In this document: positions 1 through 7,268 of the stretch, one piece after another
How positions within the stretch are numbered: position 1 is the stretch's first letter
Layout: each line of letters opens with the position of its first letter
DNA from: CAZGYE01 sp964530165
GTDB taxonomy: Bacteria > Planctomycetota > Planctomycetia > Planctomycetales > Planctomycetaceae
NCBI GenBank assembly: GCA_964530165.1
Contig: CAZGYE010000095.1
Coordinates: 1-17,419, forward strand
Reading direction: 5' to 3'
Length of the DNA stretch: 17,419 nucleotides
Position numbers and translations under genes: made by a program
The notes under the pieces: model-generated
The model's input: only the letters and a program-made list of their open reading frames with translations
What the model was told of the DNA's origin: nothing
Databases searched by the model: none

Positions 1-1489
1 AGAGAATGAACGTGTGCGTAAACCGCGGCACCTTGTGAGAGTGCATCGGCCGGAAATAGCCGAAGGCATACGGGTTCGACAGCGGGCCGTGTTTGCTGAA
101 CCCTTTCTGAAAATAGCCGCCCTGCACGTAATGGAATCCGCGGGTGTCGCCGCCATTGTGACCGGAATAGACCCACCCGCGGGAATCGAACTCGACCCCA
201 TGCGTGTTGCCGCCGCCCTCGGCGAAGATTTCGTATCGCCGGGTCTCCGGGTGATACCGCCAAATGAGCTGCCCCATGGAACGCACGCCCTGCTTGTCCA
301 AACCGGGCCGGATAATGTTTGCGGTGACCGTGCTGCCCTGGGCGGCATACAGCCAGCCGTCCGGTCCCCAGCGCAGGCTGTTGACCACGGCGTGCGTATC
401 TTCCAGACCGAACCCTTCAAGATGAACCACGGGGTCGCCGTCGGGGACGTCGTCGTCGTTTCGGTCGGGATAGAACAGCAGGTAGGGGGGATTCAAAACC
501 CAGACGCCTCCGCGGCCTTTCACGCAACTGGTGACGATGCTCAAGCCGTCGACGAACGTCTTGTGGCGATCGAAGACGCCGTCGCCGTTGGTGTCTTCGT
601 GGATAGTGATCTTGTCCTTGCCGCGAACGTGATGGGGCGGAGCGGCCGGAACCTTGTCGTAGACGGTCCGCCAGTAACGGTCTTTACTGACCATTTTCAG
701 TCCGGCGGGATACGGGTATTGGATGTACTCGACCACCCACATCCGGCCCCGTTCGTCGAAATTCAGGAAGACGGGCTGACGGACCTCCGGTTCCGCGAGC
801 ACCTGTTCGATCTCCAGATCGTCCGGGACGGTCAACCGCGCGAGCGACTCCGCCGGGCTCAGCGCGGTGCTGCCTCCGCCGTCGGTCGTCTTTCTGTCGG
901 CTAGCGCCGCAGCTCCCATCATCTTGCTGAAGGAAGCCCTTGCATTGCCGAGCGACCACTGGCGAGTGGCCCAACTCGGATCATCGCCGGTGCGGAACTC
1001 CCATTTGCCGGTCAGATCGACGGCCCGGCTGCCGAAGAGGAATGCAGGAGCCAGTCCTTTGAATCCGCCGCGGCCGTCGTGGTCGAACACACGAATCGCG
1101 ACGACGTTGTACTCGCCCGGACGCATCAGCTTCGCCGGCACGGGATACCGGCGGGAGCTGCTCAGCCCACTCTTGTAGTTCGGCGGAAACGACCCGGCCC
1201 CGCCCACCTTTTCGCCGTTGACGTAGGCTTCGTGGGCGTTGTCGACTTTTTCGATGAGCAGCTCGGCGTCTTTCTGCCTCCAACTGCGGGGGACTTCGAC
1301 AAAGCAACGGTACCAGGCAAACCCGTCATACCCGGCCAGCTTCGCGTGCAGTTCGCCGGTCGAGTTGTCGTCCCACGTGCCGGGAACGCCCAGCAGCGTC
1401 CAAGAAGACTTCTCAGCCCCGCCGGCGGCCGTGACAAGAAGCAAACAGAAAACGTAGCTCAGCAGCGTGGTGGGCGCAGTTGTTCGCAT
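1..1489 (-). CDS. PVC-type membrane-bound dehydrogenase, N-terminal part (cut by window edge)
   Basis: The frame is open from an ATG at 1489 down to base 1, about 496 codons, with no stop, so the C-terminus lies outside the window. Residues 1-25 form a signal peptide (MRTTAP, a hydrophobic run, then an Ala/Gly-rich end). Residues about 30-155 resemble a galactose-binding-like jelly roll of the GH2 type (WDDNSTGELHAKLAGYDG, AYVNGEKVGG). From about residue 205 on it matches the propeller-like N-terminal domain of PVC-type dehydrogenases (TIGR02604): FLNFDERGRMWVVEYIQYP, a Ca-loop-like DTNGDGVFDRHKTF, and GPDGWLYAAQGS. Family members usually continue into HEAT repeats and a c-type cytochrome domain and act in the periplasm, perhaps oxidising sugars; that part cannot be seen here. 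An AGGAG lies about 12 bases before the ATG. The family call is from recognition; the substrate is unknown. Confidence 0.85.
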   Translation of the reverse strand, partial: MRTTAPTTLLSYVFCLLLVTAAGGAEKSSWTLLGVPGTWDDNSTGELHAKLAGYDGFAWYRCFVEVPRSWRQKDAELLIEKVDNAHEAYVNGEKVGGAGSFPPNYKSGLSSSRRYPVPAKLMRPGEYNVVAIRVFDHDGRGGFKGLAPAFLFGSRAVDLTGKWEFRTGDDPSWATRQWSLGNARASFSKMMGAAALADRKTTDGGGSTALSPAESLARLTVPDDLEIEQVLAEPEVRQPVFLNFDERGRMWVVEYIQYPYPAGLKMVSKDRYWRTVYDKVPAAPPHHVRGKDKITIHEDTNGDGVFDRHKTFVDGLSIVTSCVKGRGGVWVLNPPYLLFYPDRNDDDVPDGDPVVHLEGFGLEDTHAVVNSLRWGPDGWLYAAQGSTVTANIIRPGLDKQGVRSMGQLIWRYHPETRRYEIFAEGGGNTHGVEFDSRGWVYSGHNGGDTRGFHYVQGGYFQKGFSKHGPLSNPYAFGYFRPMHSHKVPRFTHTFIL

Positions 1490-1896
1490 TGTGGCGTCAT
1501 GCTCCTGATGTCCAAGTGGTCCGTTTCGCACACAGTGAGGGAACGGCATGGGGCCATTGAGCCGCCCCGCTTGCGGGGCACGGCGGGCAAGCCCGCCGGC
1601 GAAATGACCTTCAAAACCCAATCGAGGTCGACCCGGCCGCCGTCGCGGTCGCCGATAGGCAGGTTTCCTTCGCGGTCCCGATTGAGGTGACACGTAGAAC
1701 TGATTCTCGCAAGGTCCAGGATGATTTACCAGACTTGAGATGCGTTTCCGACGCCCGAGATACGGATGACAAACCTTGAAGAAGTGTTCGACAACGCTCC
1801 GGCAGCGTAACGAGCTACCACGGCTCGCCGTTCTGCGATATGCTCGTGACGTTCGCTACAAACAACATTTCAGCCAGACGATGTGGAGTACAGGGC
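1490..1896. other. Divergent intergenic region with a hairpin pair
   Basis: This gap separates the dehydrogenase gene (minus) from the small membrane protein gene (plus). It holds two adjacent GC-rich hairpins (listed separately). A TTGAGA at about 1735 has only a poor -10 match downstream, so I do not call a promoter. Short open frames here show no recognisable domain. I see nothing else. Confidence 0.6.
1564..1598. repeat. Two adjacent perfect hairpins, TT-loop then AA-loop
   Basis: GCCCCGC-TT-GCGGGGC (1564-1579) is followed after one base by CGGCGGGC-AA-GCCCGCCG (1581-1598). Both stems are perfect (7 and 8 bp) with two-base centres. There is no T-run after them, so they do not look like rho-independent terminators. 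A similar pair, in the same order, occurs at 5156-5213. They are probably REP-like intergenic repeats. Confidence 0.6.
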
Positions 1897-2076
1897 ATGC
1901 GAACCGTCACCGGAGCGATATTGATTGCAGCGGCAGAGCAGGCTTTTTCTCACGCGCATCTGGTGGGGTTTCCTCATCAGGTCGTCGCCCGCGAGGTGTT
2001 GATACCGACCAGTCTGGTCCTGACGGTCTTCGGCGTCGGTTTCCTCATTTGGGGGATCCTCACCGAGCGGAAATAA
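1897..2076 (+). CDS. Small membrane protein, 59 residues, unknown function
   Basis: The start is the ATG at 1897, preceded by GGAG at 1885-1888 with 8 bases of spacing. An upstream in-frame ATG at 1840 would add 19 polar residues and lacks such a site. The protein has a weakly hydrophobic N-terminal segment (GAILIAAAEQAF) with a His pair (HAH), then a clear membrane span near residues 35-55 (LVLTVFGVGFLIWGIL), ending TERK. The stop lies 31 bases before the next gene, so the two are probably cotranscribed. I do not recognise a named family. Its good ribosome site, membrane-protein composition and tight linkage to the next gene argue that it is real. Confidence 0.6.
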   Translation: MRTVTGAILIAAAEQAFSHAHLVGFPHQVVAREVLIPTSLVLTVFGVGFLIWGILTERK

Positions 2077-2107
2077 CGTTGGTTCTCCCTCCGGGATCGG
2101 CTTGACA

Positions 2108-5100
2108 ATGGAACGCATGGACGAAGAGCATCCGGTTTTGGCGTCTGAAGGCGGCCGTGTTGCACCGCTTTCGCAGCGACGCGATTGGGGCGCGTGGGGG
2201 AGTGTCGTCCTGGTTTTGTTGGGCGTGGGAGTTTGTTTTCACCGGGTGATTTGGGTCGCCCCCGTGGATCGGGTGCTGCGCCGCGCGGCCGTTGCCCTGT
2301 CGTGCCATCAGTATCACGAGGCCCAACAGCTCGCCGATCGCGTGCTGAAACAGGCGCCGAATTCGGTGCAAGCGCTGTTGATCGCCGGCGAATCCGCGGC
2401 CGGCCTGTATGATTCCCCGCGGGCGATCCGATACTTCCAGCGCGTGCCAGACGACGGCAGTCCGGCCGCCGTCCGGGCCCTGTACGGGACTGGAGAACGC
2501 TTGCTCCGTCTCGGCCGAGTTTCCGAGGCGGAAGAGCGTTTCCGTCAAGCGCTGCGAGACAACCCGCGACATTTCAGCGCCAACAAACAGCTTGGCTTCC
2601 TGCTGCAAGTCGAGGGACGCACTTGGGAAGCCGTCGGGCCGGCCAAGCAAATGATCCGGCAAGGCCGGTTTGGCGGAGACCAACTGCAAATGCTCGGGCT
2701 GACGGAAGTGATGTTTGTCCGTGACGACCGGTTCGTGCGGAGCTGTCTGGCCGCGGCGCCCGACGATCCACTGCCGCTGCTCGGTGACGCGCGTCGCGAC
2801 TTGCTCAAGGGCAGAACGGACCACGCGGAGCATCTGTTGCGGAAGATTGTCGCCGCCGATCCCGGCCAAATCGAGGCGCAGGCGCGGCTGGGACGCATCC
2901 TGCTACAGTCCGACCGGGAGGAAGCGTTTCTCAAGTGGCAGCGTCAACTCCCGGCCGCGGCGGACGGACATCCGGAAATCTGGTTCAACCGTGGTTTGTG
3001 GGCGCAACGCCGGAAGCAGCAGCGGGCGGCGGTCCGTTGTTTCCTCGAAACCGTACGATTGTCGCCCAATCATGTCAGCGCGAACCACAGGCTGTCGCAA
3101 ATGCTGGCAGTGGTCGGCGAGCACGGGCTTGCAGAAGAGTTTGCCCAACGGGCCGCCGATCTCGCCAAACTGGAGCTTGCACTGATCGGGCTTTACGAGG
3201 ACCCGACCATCAAAGAGATGCACGGCGCCGTTGACTTGCTGGAGTCGCTGGGCCGTTTCTGGGAAGCCGCCGCCATGTGCGACATTGCGCGCAGAATGTC
3301 GGCCGAGCCGCTCGAATGGGCCGATCGGGGACTGAAGCGATTCAGCAAGATGCTCGACGCGGGTGATTCGTTCACGATCCCATCGGCACTTCCCGCCAAC
3401 CGGATCGACATGACCACCTATCCGCTGCCGGACTGGAAGGTCGAAGCGTCAACCGTTTCCGGCCCTGCTTCGTCGCCAGACACGTGCCACGTGACGTTCG
3501 TTGATTCGGCGCAACAGTCGGGTTTCGAGTTCACCTATTTCAACGGGTCGGCCAGCCCAAAGGGCCTGGAACACATTTTCGAGACCATCGGAGGCGGAGT
3601 GGCCGTTCTGGACTACGACGGCGACAACTGGCCCGATTTGTATCTGACCCAGGGCGCCGACTTGTGGAAGCCGGCGAAACAGACGCAACATCGCGATCGG
3701 CTGTTCCGCAATCTGGGCGATGGACGATTTGCCGACGTCTCCGAACAAGCCGGTTTGGGAGACAAGTCGTTCAGCCAAGGGGTGACGGTCGGAGATTTCA
3801 ACAACGACGGGTTCCCCGATCTGTATGTCGCGAACCTCGGTGCGAATCGGTTCTACGAGAACAACGGCGACGGCACGTTTCGCGACATCACCGACCAGAC
3901 CGGCACGGCGGGCGAGGAGTGGACGACGAGCTGTCTGCTGGCCGACTTGAACGGCGATGCGTTTGCGGATCTGTACGCCGTCAATTATCTGCGTCGGGAA
4001 GAAGTGATCGACCGCCGCTGCAAGAAAAACGGTCGACCGTTGACCTGCCTGCCAACCATGTTTAGCGCCGAGCAGGACCGGCTGTACCTGAACCTGGGCG
4101 ACGGTCGTTTTGAAGAGGTGACCGAACGCTGCGGGATCCTGCGGCCCGATGGGAAAGGCTTGGGAATTCTCGCCGCCGACTTCGACGAATCCGGCAGGCT
4201 CAGTCTGTTCGTCGGCAACGATACGGCCATCAACTTCTTTTTCGTCAACGAAACCGCCAACCGCGGCGGTGAGCTTTCGTTTTCCGATCAGGCCGCGCTG
4301 TCGGGTTTGGGCGTCGACGGGGAGGGGCACGTTCAGGCCACGATGGGAATCGCGGCCGGCGACGCCGACGGCGACGGGCTGCTGGACCTGTTCACCACAG
4401 ACTTCTACGGCGACGCCAACACCCTCTACGTGCATCAGCCGGGGCATGTGTTTCTGGACGGCACGCAGCCGGCTCACTTGGATGCCTCGAGCTATGAGAT
4501 GCTGGGGTTCGGGACGCAATTCCTGGACGGAGAGCTGGATGGGTTTCCTGATTTAGTGGTCACCAACGGGCACGTCGACCGATCGTTTGCCACTGGCGAA
4601 CCGGACGAAATGCCGCCTCAGTATTACAGGAACGTGGGCGGCGGCCGGTTCGTTGAGGTGCGTGGCCCGTCGCTGGGTCCGTATTTTCAAGGGAAGTACT
4701 TGGGACGCGCGCTGGCTCGGCTCGATTGGAACCGCGACGGCAAAGAGGACGTTTGCGTCTCGCACCTGCACGCGCCGGTCGCTTTGCTGACGAATCAAAC
4801 GCCAGACACGGGCCATTTTCTGGCCGTTCGGTTGTGCGGGGTCAACAGCGACCGCGACGCCATCGGCACGACCGTCGGCGTCAAAGCCGGCAAGCAACGC
4901 TGGACCGGGCAGTTGACCGCCGGCGACGGGTACTTGACCAGCAACCAGCGGCAGTTGGTTTTCGGCTTGGGATCGGCCGCAGTGATTGACGAACTTGTCG
5001 TCCGCTGGCCGGCGGGGCTGGAGCAACGGTTCACTGAAGTCGTCGCAGATCAGCAACTGCTGCTCATCGAGGGCCGCCGCCAGCCGGTCGAGCTTCCGCC

Positions 5101-5110
5101 GGCCCGCTGA
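2108..5110 (+). CDS. Membrane-anchored TPR / FG-GAP / ASPIC-UnbV protein
   Basis: About 1000 residues. I chose the ATG at 2108; the TTG at 2102 and the ATG at 2117 are also possible. Domains in order: a short N-terminus with RR before a single membrane span near residues 29-48; TPR-like helical repeats from about 55 to 400 (for example GTGERLLRLGRVSEAEERF); FG-GAP/VCBS propeller repeats from about 495 to 890 with calcium-loop motifs (LDYDGDNWPDLYL, GDFNNDGFPDLYV, GDADGDGLLDLF, LDWNRDGKEDVCV); and a C-terminal ASPIC/UnbV (CRTAC1-like) domain with AIGTTVGVKAG, TAGDGYLTSNQ and VVRWPAG. The positive residues before the span suggest the repeats lie outside the cytoplasm. Such proteins are common in Planctomycetota and are thought to bind partners or surface material; no enzyme activity is evident. 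It follows the 59-residue protein gene by 31 bases. Confidence 0.88.
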   Translation: MERMDEEHPVLASEGGRVAPLSQRRDWGAWGSVVLVLLGVGVCFHRVIWVAPVDRVLRRAAVALSCHQYHEAQQLADRVLKQAPNSVQALLIAGESAAGLYDSPRAIRYFQRVPDDGSPAAVRALYGTGERLLRLGRVSEAEERFRQALRDNPRHFSANKQLGFLLQVEGRTWEAVGPAKQMIRQGRFGGDQLQMLGLTEVMFVRDDRFVRSCLAAAPDDPLPLLGDARRDLLKGRTDHAEHLLRKIVAADPGQIEAQARLGRILLQSDREEAFLKWQRQLPAAADGHPEIWFNRGLWAQRRKQQRAAVRCFLETVRLSPNHVSANHRLSQMLAVVGEHGLAEEFAQRAADLAKLELALIGLYEDPTIKEMHGAVDLLESLGRFWEAAAMCDIARRMSAEPLEWADRGLKRFSKMLDAGDSFTIPSALPANRIDMTTYPLPDWKVEASTVSGPASSPDTCHVTFVDSAQQSGFEFTYFNGSASPKGLEHIFETIGGGVAVLDYDGDNWPDLYLTQGADLWKPAKQTQHRDRLFRNLGDGRFADVSEQAGLGDKSFSQGVTVGDFNNDGFPDLYVANLGANRFYENNGDGTFRDITDQTGTAGEEWTTSCLLADLNGDAFADLYAVNYLRREEVIDRRCKKNGRPLTCLPTMFSAEQDRLYLNLGDGRFEEVTERCGILRPDGKGLGILAADFDESGRLSLFVGNDTAINFFFVNETANRGGELSFSDQAALSGLGVDGEGHVQATMGIAAGDADGDGLLDLFTTDFYGDANTLYVHQPGHVFLDGTQPAHLDASSYEMLGFGTQFLDGELDGFPDLVVTNGHVDRSFATGEPDEMPPQYYRNVGGGRFVEVRGPSLGPYFQGKYLGRALARLDWNRDGKEDVCVSHLHAPVALLTNQTPDTGHFLAVRLCGVNSDRDAIGTTVGVKAGKQRWTGQLTAGDGYLTSNQRQLVFGLGSAAVIDELVVRWPAGLEQRFTEVVADQQLLLIEGRRQPVELPPAR

Positions 5111-5155
5111 AGGACCGGCTCAGGACCTTGAACGGCCGTCGGTCCATTTCGCCGT

Positions 5156-5213
5156 GGAGCTTGCTCCGCGCGATGCCGAAACAGACTGTTCTCGGCGCAC
5201 CGGACAAGTCCGG
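5156..5213. repeat. Spaced pair of hairpins, TT-loop then AA-loop
   Basis: GGAGC-TT-GCTCC (5156-5167) and CCGGAC-AA-GTCCGG (5200-5213), perfect stems of 5 and 6 bp with two-base centres. The order (TT centre first, AA centre second) and the CTTG/CAAG cores match the pair at 1564-1598, although the spacing differs. They lie about 45-100 bases after the stop of the TPR/ASPIC gene. No T-run follows. Confidence 0.45.
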
Positions 5214-5411
5214 CGGCTAAATCCTTCATCGTCGGGCGCTTCTGCAAGATTGTCACAACGCAGCATGATCAATGCAGCCAGCCGGTTGCGCGACCAGAAC
5301 AGAATCGCAAAAGCGAAAAGAAGCGCTTGACATTTGTGGTCAGGCTTGTCATCCTGAGAGGCACATTCTCTTGTGCTGACGATCGTGTCGAATCTGAGTC
5401 TCTGTGACTTC

Positions 5412-5498
5412 CAGTTGAGTAGCTCAGGCTCCTGCCTGCCATTTGAGGCGTGCGACATCATACCTCATCAGCGTCAGGCAGGAGCCTGACCTACAGTC
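5412..5498. repeat. 87-bp inverted-repeat element, copy 1
   Basis: It matches 6602-6688 in the same orientation with three differences (5423, 5439, 5467). Its outer arms, 5419-5440 and 5473-5494, are complementary over 20 of 22 positions, and both mismatches lie in the left arm. Each arm also folds on itself (stem-TCCT-stem or its complement), giving nested palindromes. It ends 17 bases before the ribosome site of the DUF1559 gene, so it may be transcribed in that gene's leader. No open frame or transposase is present; it is a MITE- or REP-like element by structure. Confidence 0.85.
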
Positions 5499-5528
5499 TT
5501 CTCCCACGTACTCGGAAAGGAGTAACTC

Positions 5529-6536
5529 ATGCATTTCAAAAGATGTCGACGAGGTTTCACGCTGATTGAGTTGTTAGTGGTGATTGCCATCATTGCCATT
5601 CTGATTGCGCTGTTGCTGCCTGCGGTGCAGCAGGCGCGGGAGGCGGCCCGCCGGTCCAGTTGTTCGAACAACCTGAAACAAATCGGCCTGGCGCTGCACA
5701 ACTATCACGACGTGTTCGGCATGTTCCCGATGGGCACGACGACTGCTCAGGCCGGTGGCTGGGGATTTTCGTGGTGGGTCGGCGTGCTGCCGTACTTGGA
5801 CCAGGCCGGAACGTACAACAAGCTGTTGATGGAAGGAGCGCACGTCGGCTGGACCGGCGCCGGCGCCGGAGCGGCGAACGGTTTGATCGTTAACAAGATC
5901 GCGTTTTCGTCCATGATCTGTCCCTCCAGCCCCGTCCCGCCCACCAAGGACACCGGCGCGGGGAGGATCACAACGATCCCGCAATACATCGGCATCACTG
6001 GCGCGGCCGACGGCAATGGATTCACCAACTCACCGGTCCACCCGCAATGGGCCTGCTGTAACTGCTGTCCCAGCGTGACCGGCAACCCCTGGGGCGGCCT
6101 CCACGCTCGCGGCGGCGTCCTGATCCCGCTGGGAGGCGTCTCCGCCAAGAACATCACGGATGGAATGAGCAACACCCTGGCTGTCAGTGAATGCTCCGAC
6201 TTTGCCCGCAACGCGTCCGATCTACCAGTCCAGATCAACAACAATCACGGATTTTTGATGGGCCAAGCCGGGGCGACGGTCGTACCGACCAGTCGCTCGT
6301 TTAACATCACGACGATTCGCTACGCACCGAATGCCGTCACGACAACCGGTGGAACGACGCTCCCGGGTGTGGGCAACAACGACGGCCCCAACAACGGGAT
6401 TTACTCGGCCCATCAGGGCGGAGTTCACGTGTTGCTCGCCGACGGTTCGACGCACTTCATCAGCGAGAATATCGATATGCTGACCCTCAAACTGCTCGCA
6501 ACGCGTGATGATGGTCAAAACCTCGGTGAGTTCTAG
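5529..6536 (+). CDS. DUF1559 (SBP_bac_10) prepilin-like protein
   Basis: 335 residues. The ATG at 5529 is preceded by AAAGGAG (5516-5522) with 6 bases of spacing. The N-terminus is a type IV prepilin signal: MHFKRCRRG, cleavage before FTLIE (Glu at position 5 of the mature protein), then a long hydrophobic helix (LLVVIAIIAILIALLLPAV) running into QQAREAARRSSCSNNLKQIG, the usual start of the DUF1559 domain. Near the C-terminus His295, nine residues and Asp305-Gly306 form the H-X9-DG motif typical of this family. It is probably exported by a pseudopilin system and held at the envelope. This is a large paralogous family in Planctomycetota with no established function. It is followed by a small lipoprotein gene, a pairing often seen with this family. 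Confidence 0.93.
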   Translation: MHFKRCRRGFTLIELLVVIAIIAILIALLLPAVQQAREAARRSSCSNNLKQIGLALHNYHDVFGMFPMGTTTAQAGGWGFSWWVGVLPYLDQAGTYNKLLMEGAHVGWTGAGAGAANGLIVNKIAFSSMICPSSPVPPTKDTGAGRITTIPQYIGITGAADGNGFTNSPVHPQWACCNCCPSVTGNPWGGLHARGGVLIPLGGVSAKNITDGMSNTLAVSECSDFARNASDLPVQINNNHGFLMGQAGATVVPTSRSFNITTIRYAPNAVTTTGGTTLPGVGNNDGPNNGIYSAHQGGVHVLLADGSTHFISENIDMLTLKLLATRDDGQNLGEF

Positions 6537-6601
6537 GGTCTCTTGCTGGCTGAACGGAAACCGCTGAGTTGTCAAGAGGGGGGGAAACGCCGGCAGTGGG
6601 T

Positions 6602-6688
6602 CAGTTGAGTAGGTCAGGCTCCTGCCTGACATTTGAGGCGTGCGACATCATACCTCGTCAGCGTCAGGCAGGAGCCTGACCTACAGTC
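6602..6688. repeat. 87-bp inverted-repeat element, copy 2
   Basis: 84 of 87 bases match copy 1 at 5412-5498. Here the outer arms (6609-6630 and 6663-6684) are perfectly complementary over 22 bp around a 32-base centre, and each arm holds its own 7-bp hairpin (GTCAGGC-TCCT-GCCTGAC). It lies 65 bases after the DUF1559 stop and 87 bases before the lipoprotein start, so the two copies bracket the DUF1559 gene. Confidence 0.88.
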
Positions 6689-6691
6689 ACT

Positions 6692-6741
6692 GCCAAAACG
6701 CCCGGTCTTTGTTTGGCGAGCGGGCGTTCTTGCTCCTTTTT
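6692..6741 (+). terminator. Possible terminator/attenuator with an alternative stem
   Basis: AACGCCCG (6697-6704) pairs perfectly with CGGGCGTT (6721-6728), followed by a T-rich tract ending in TTTTT at 6737-6741. A second stem, GCCAAA (6692-6697) with TTTGGC (6712-6717), interlocks with the first and shares one base, so the two could compete or form a pseudoknot. The structure ends about 20 bases before the lipoprotein's ribosome site. It could end DUF1559 transcription or set the amount of readthrough. The 16-base loop is longer than usual. Confidence 0.4.
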
Positions 6742-6775
6742 CAACGATTTCAACGATCTGAAAGGTTGCTTTCTC

Positions 6776-7267
6776 ATGCAGAGTCACAACACCTGGGACG
6801 ACTCGTGGAATGTCATGTTGATGGCAGTGACGGTTGCAGTTTTGGTCGCTGTAGCCGGCTGTGAGGACGCTGGCGGGCTGCCTGCAGGAGAAACCGGCAC
6901 GGTCAAGGGGAAAGTGACCTACCAGAACAAGCCGATTCCGGCAGGTGCAACGGTCATCTTCGTCAACGAGAAACACGGAATCGCTGCCACCGGGACGGTC
7001 TCGGCGGGCGGAGAGTACACGCTTCAGATGCGCGGCGGCCCGGACATCCTCGTCGGCGAGTACAAGGTCTCGGTCACGCCGCCGCCGAGCGCTCAGCCGA
7101 AGATGAGCGACGAAGAGGCGATGAAGGCGTCGATGGAGGGCACACTGCCCGAGGCGAAAGAAGTCACCGCGTTTCCCAAGAAATACACCGTTCCTGAAAC
7201 GAGCGGCCTCACTGTTTCGGTCAAAGCGGGCGAGAACAGCGGTGTCAACTTCGACCTCAAGGATTAA
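6776..7267 (+). CDS. Small lipoprotein with transthyretin-like (carboxypeptidase regulatory) fold
   Basis: 163 residues from the ATG at 6776, which has AAAGG at 6761-6765 (10 bases spacing). A TTG-initiated upstream extension has no such site. A hydrophobic run (MAVTVAVLVAVAG) ends at Cys29, giving a lipobox VAGC; unusually, no Lys/Arg precedes the run. The mature part starts GTVKGKVTYQNKPIPAGATV, the beta-sandwich signature of carboxypeptidase regulatory-like/transthyretin-like domains, with GGEYTLQMRGGPDILVGEYKV following, and ends in a beta-rich region (GLTVSVKAGENSGVNFDL). Likely anchored in the envelope; role unknown. It sits just after a DUF1559 gene, as is common in this phylum. Its TAA is separated by one base from the stop of the converging por gene. 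Confidence 0.8.
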   Translation: MQSHNTWDDSWNVMLMAVTVAVLVAVAGCEDAGGLPAGETGTVKGKVTYQNKPIPAGATVIFVNEKHGIAATGTVSAGGEYTLQMRGGPDILVGEYKVSVTPPPSAQPKMSDEEAMKASMEGTLPEAKEVTAFPKKYTVPETSGLTVSVKAGENSGVNFDLKD

Positions 7268-7268
7268 C

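Larger units (their letters stand above)
5111..5528. other. Intergenic region upstream of the DUF1559 gene
   Basis: Contains a spaced pair of short hairpins (5156-5213) and the first copy of an 87-bp inverted-repeat element (5412-5498), each listed separately. A perfect TTGACA at 5327-5332 could be a -35 box for the downstream gene, but at 16-18 bases I find only weak -10 matches (CATCCT region), so the promoter is not called. No coding potential is evident. Confidence 0.6.

Noticed and set aside
1600..1690. Possible gene remnant on the minus strand (GNLPIGDRDGGRVDLDW)
   Set aside because: The Asp/Gly motif hints at a calcium loop, but the stretch is too short, runs into the hairpin repeats and has no supporting start or domain.
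3449..4519. 356-codon minus-strand open frame inside the TPR/FG-GAP gene
   Set aside because: It runs antisense to the FG-GAP calcium-loop repeats and has no family features.
5327..5355. TTGACA as a promoter for the DUF1559 gene
   Set aside because: The -35 is perfect, but the best -10 at the right spacing matches about half of the consensus.
5412..6688. Composite transposon or CRISPR interpretation of the two repeats
   Set aside because: There is no transposase between the copies, only two copies occur, and they are 1.2 kb apart with a normal DUF1559 gene between them.
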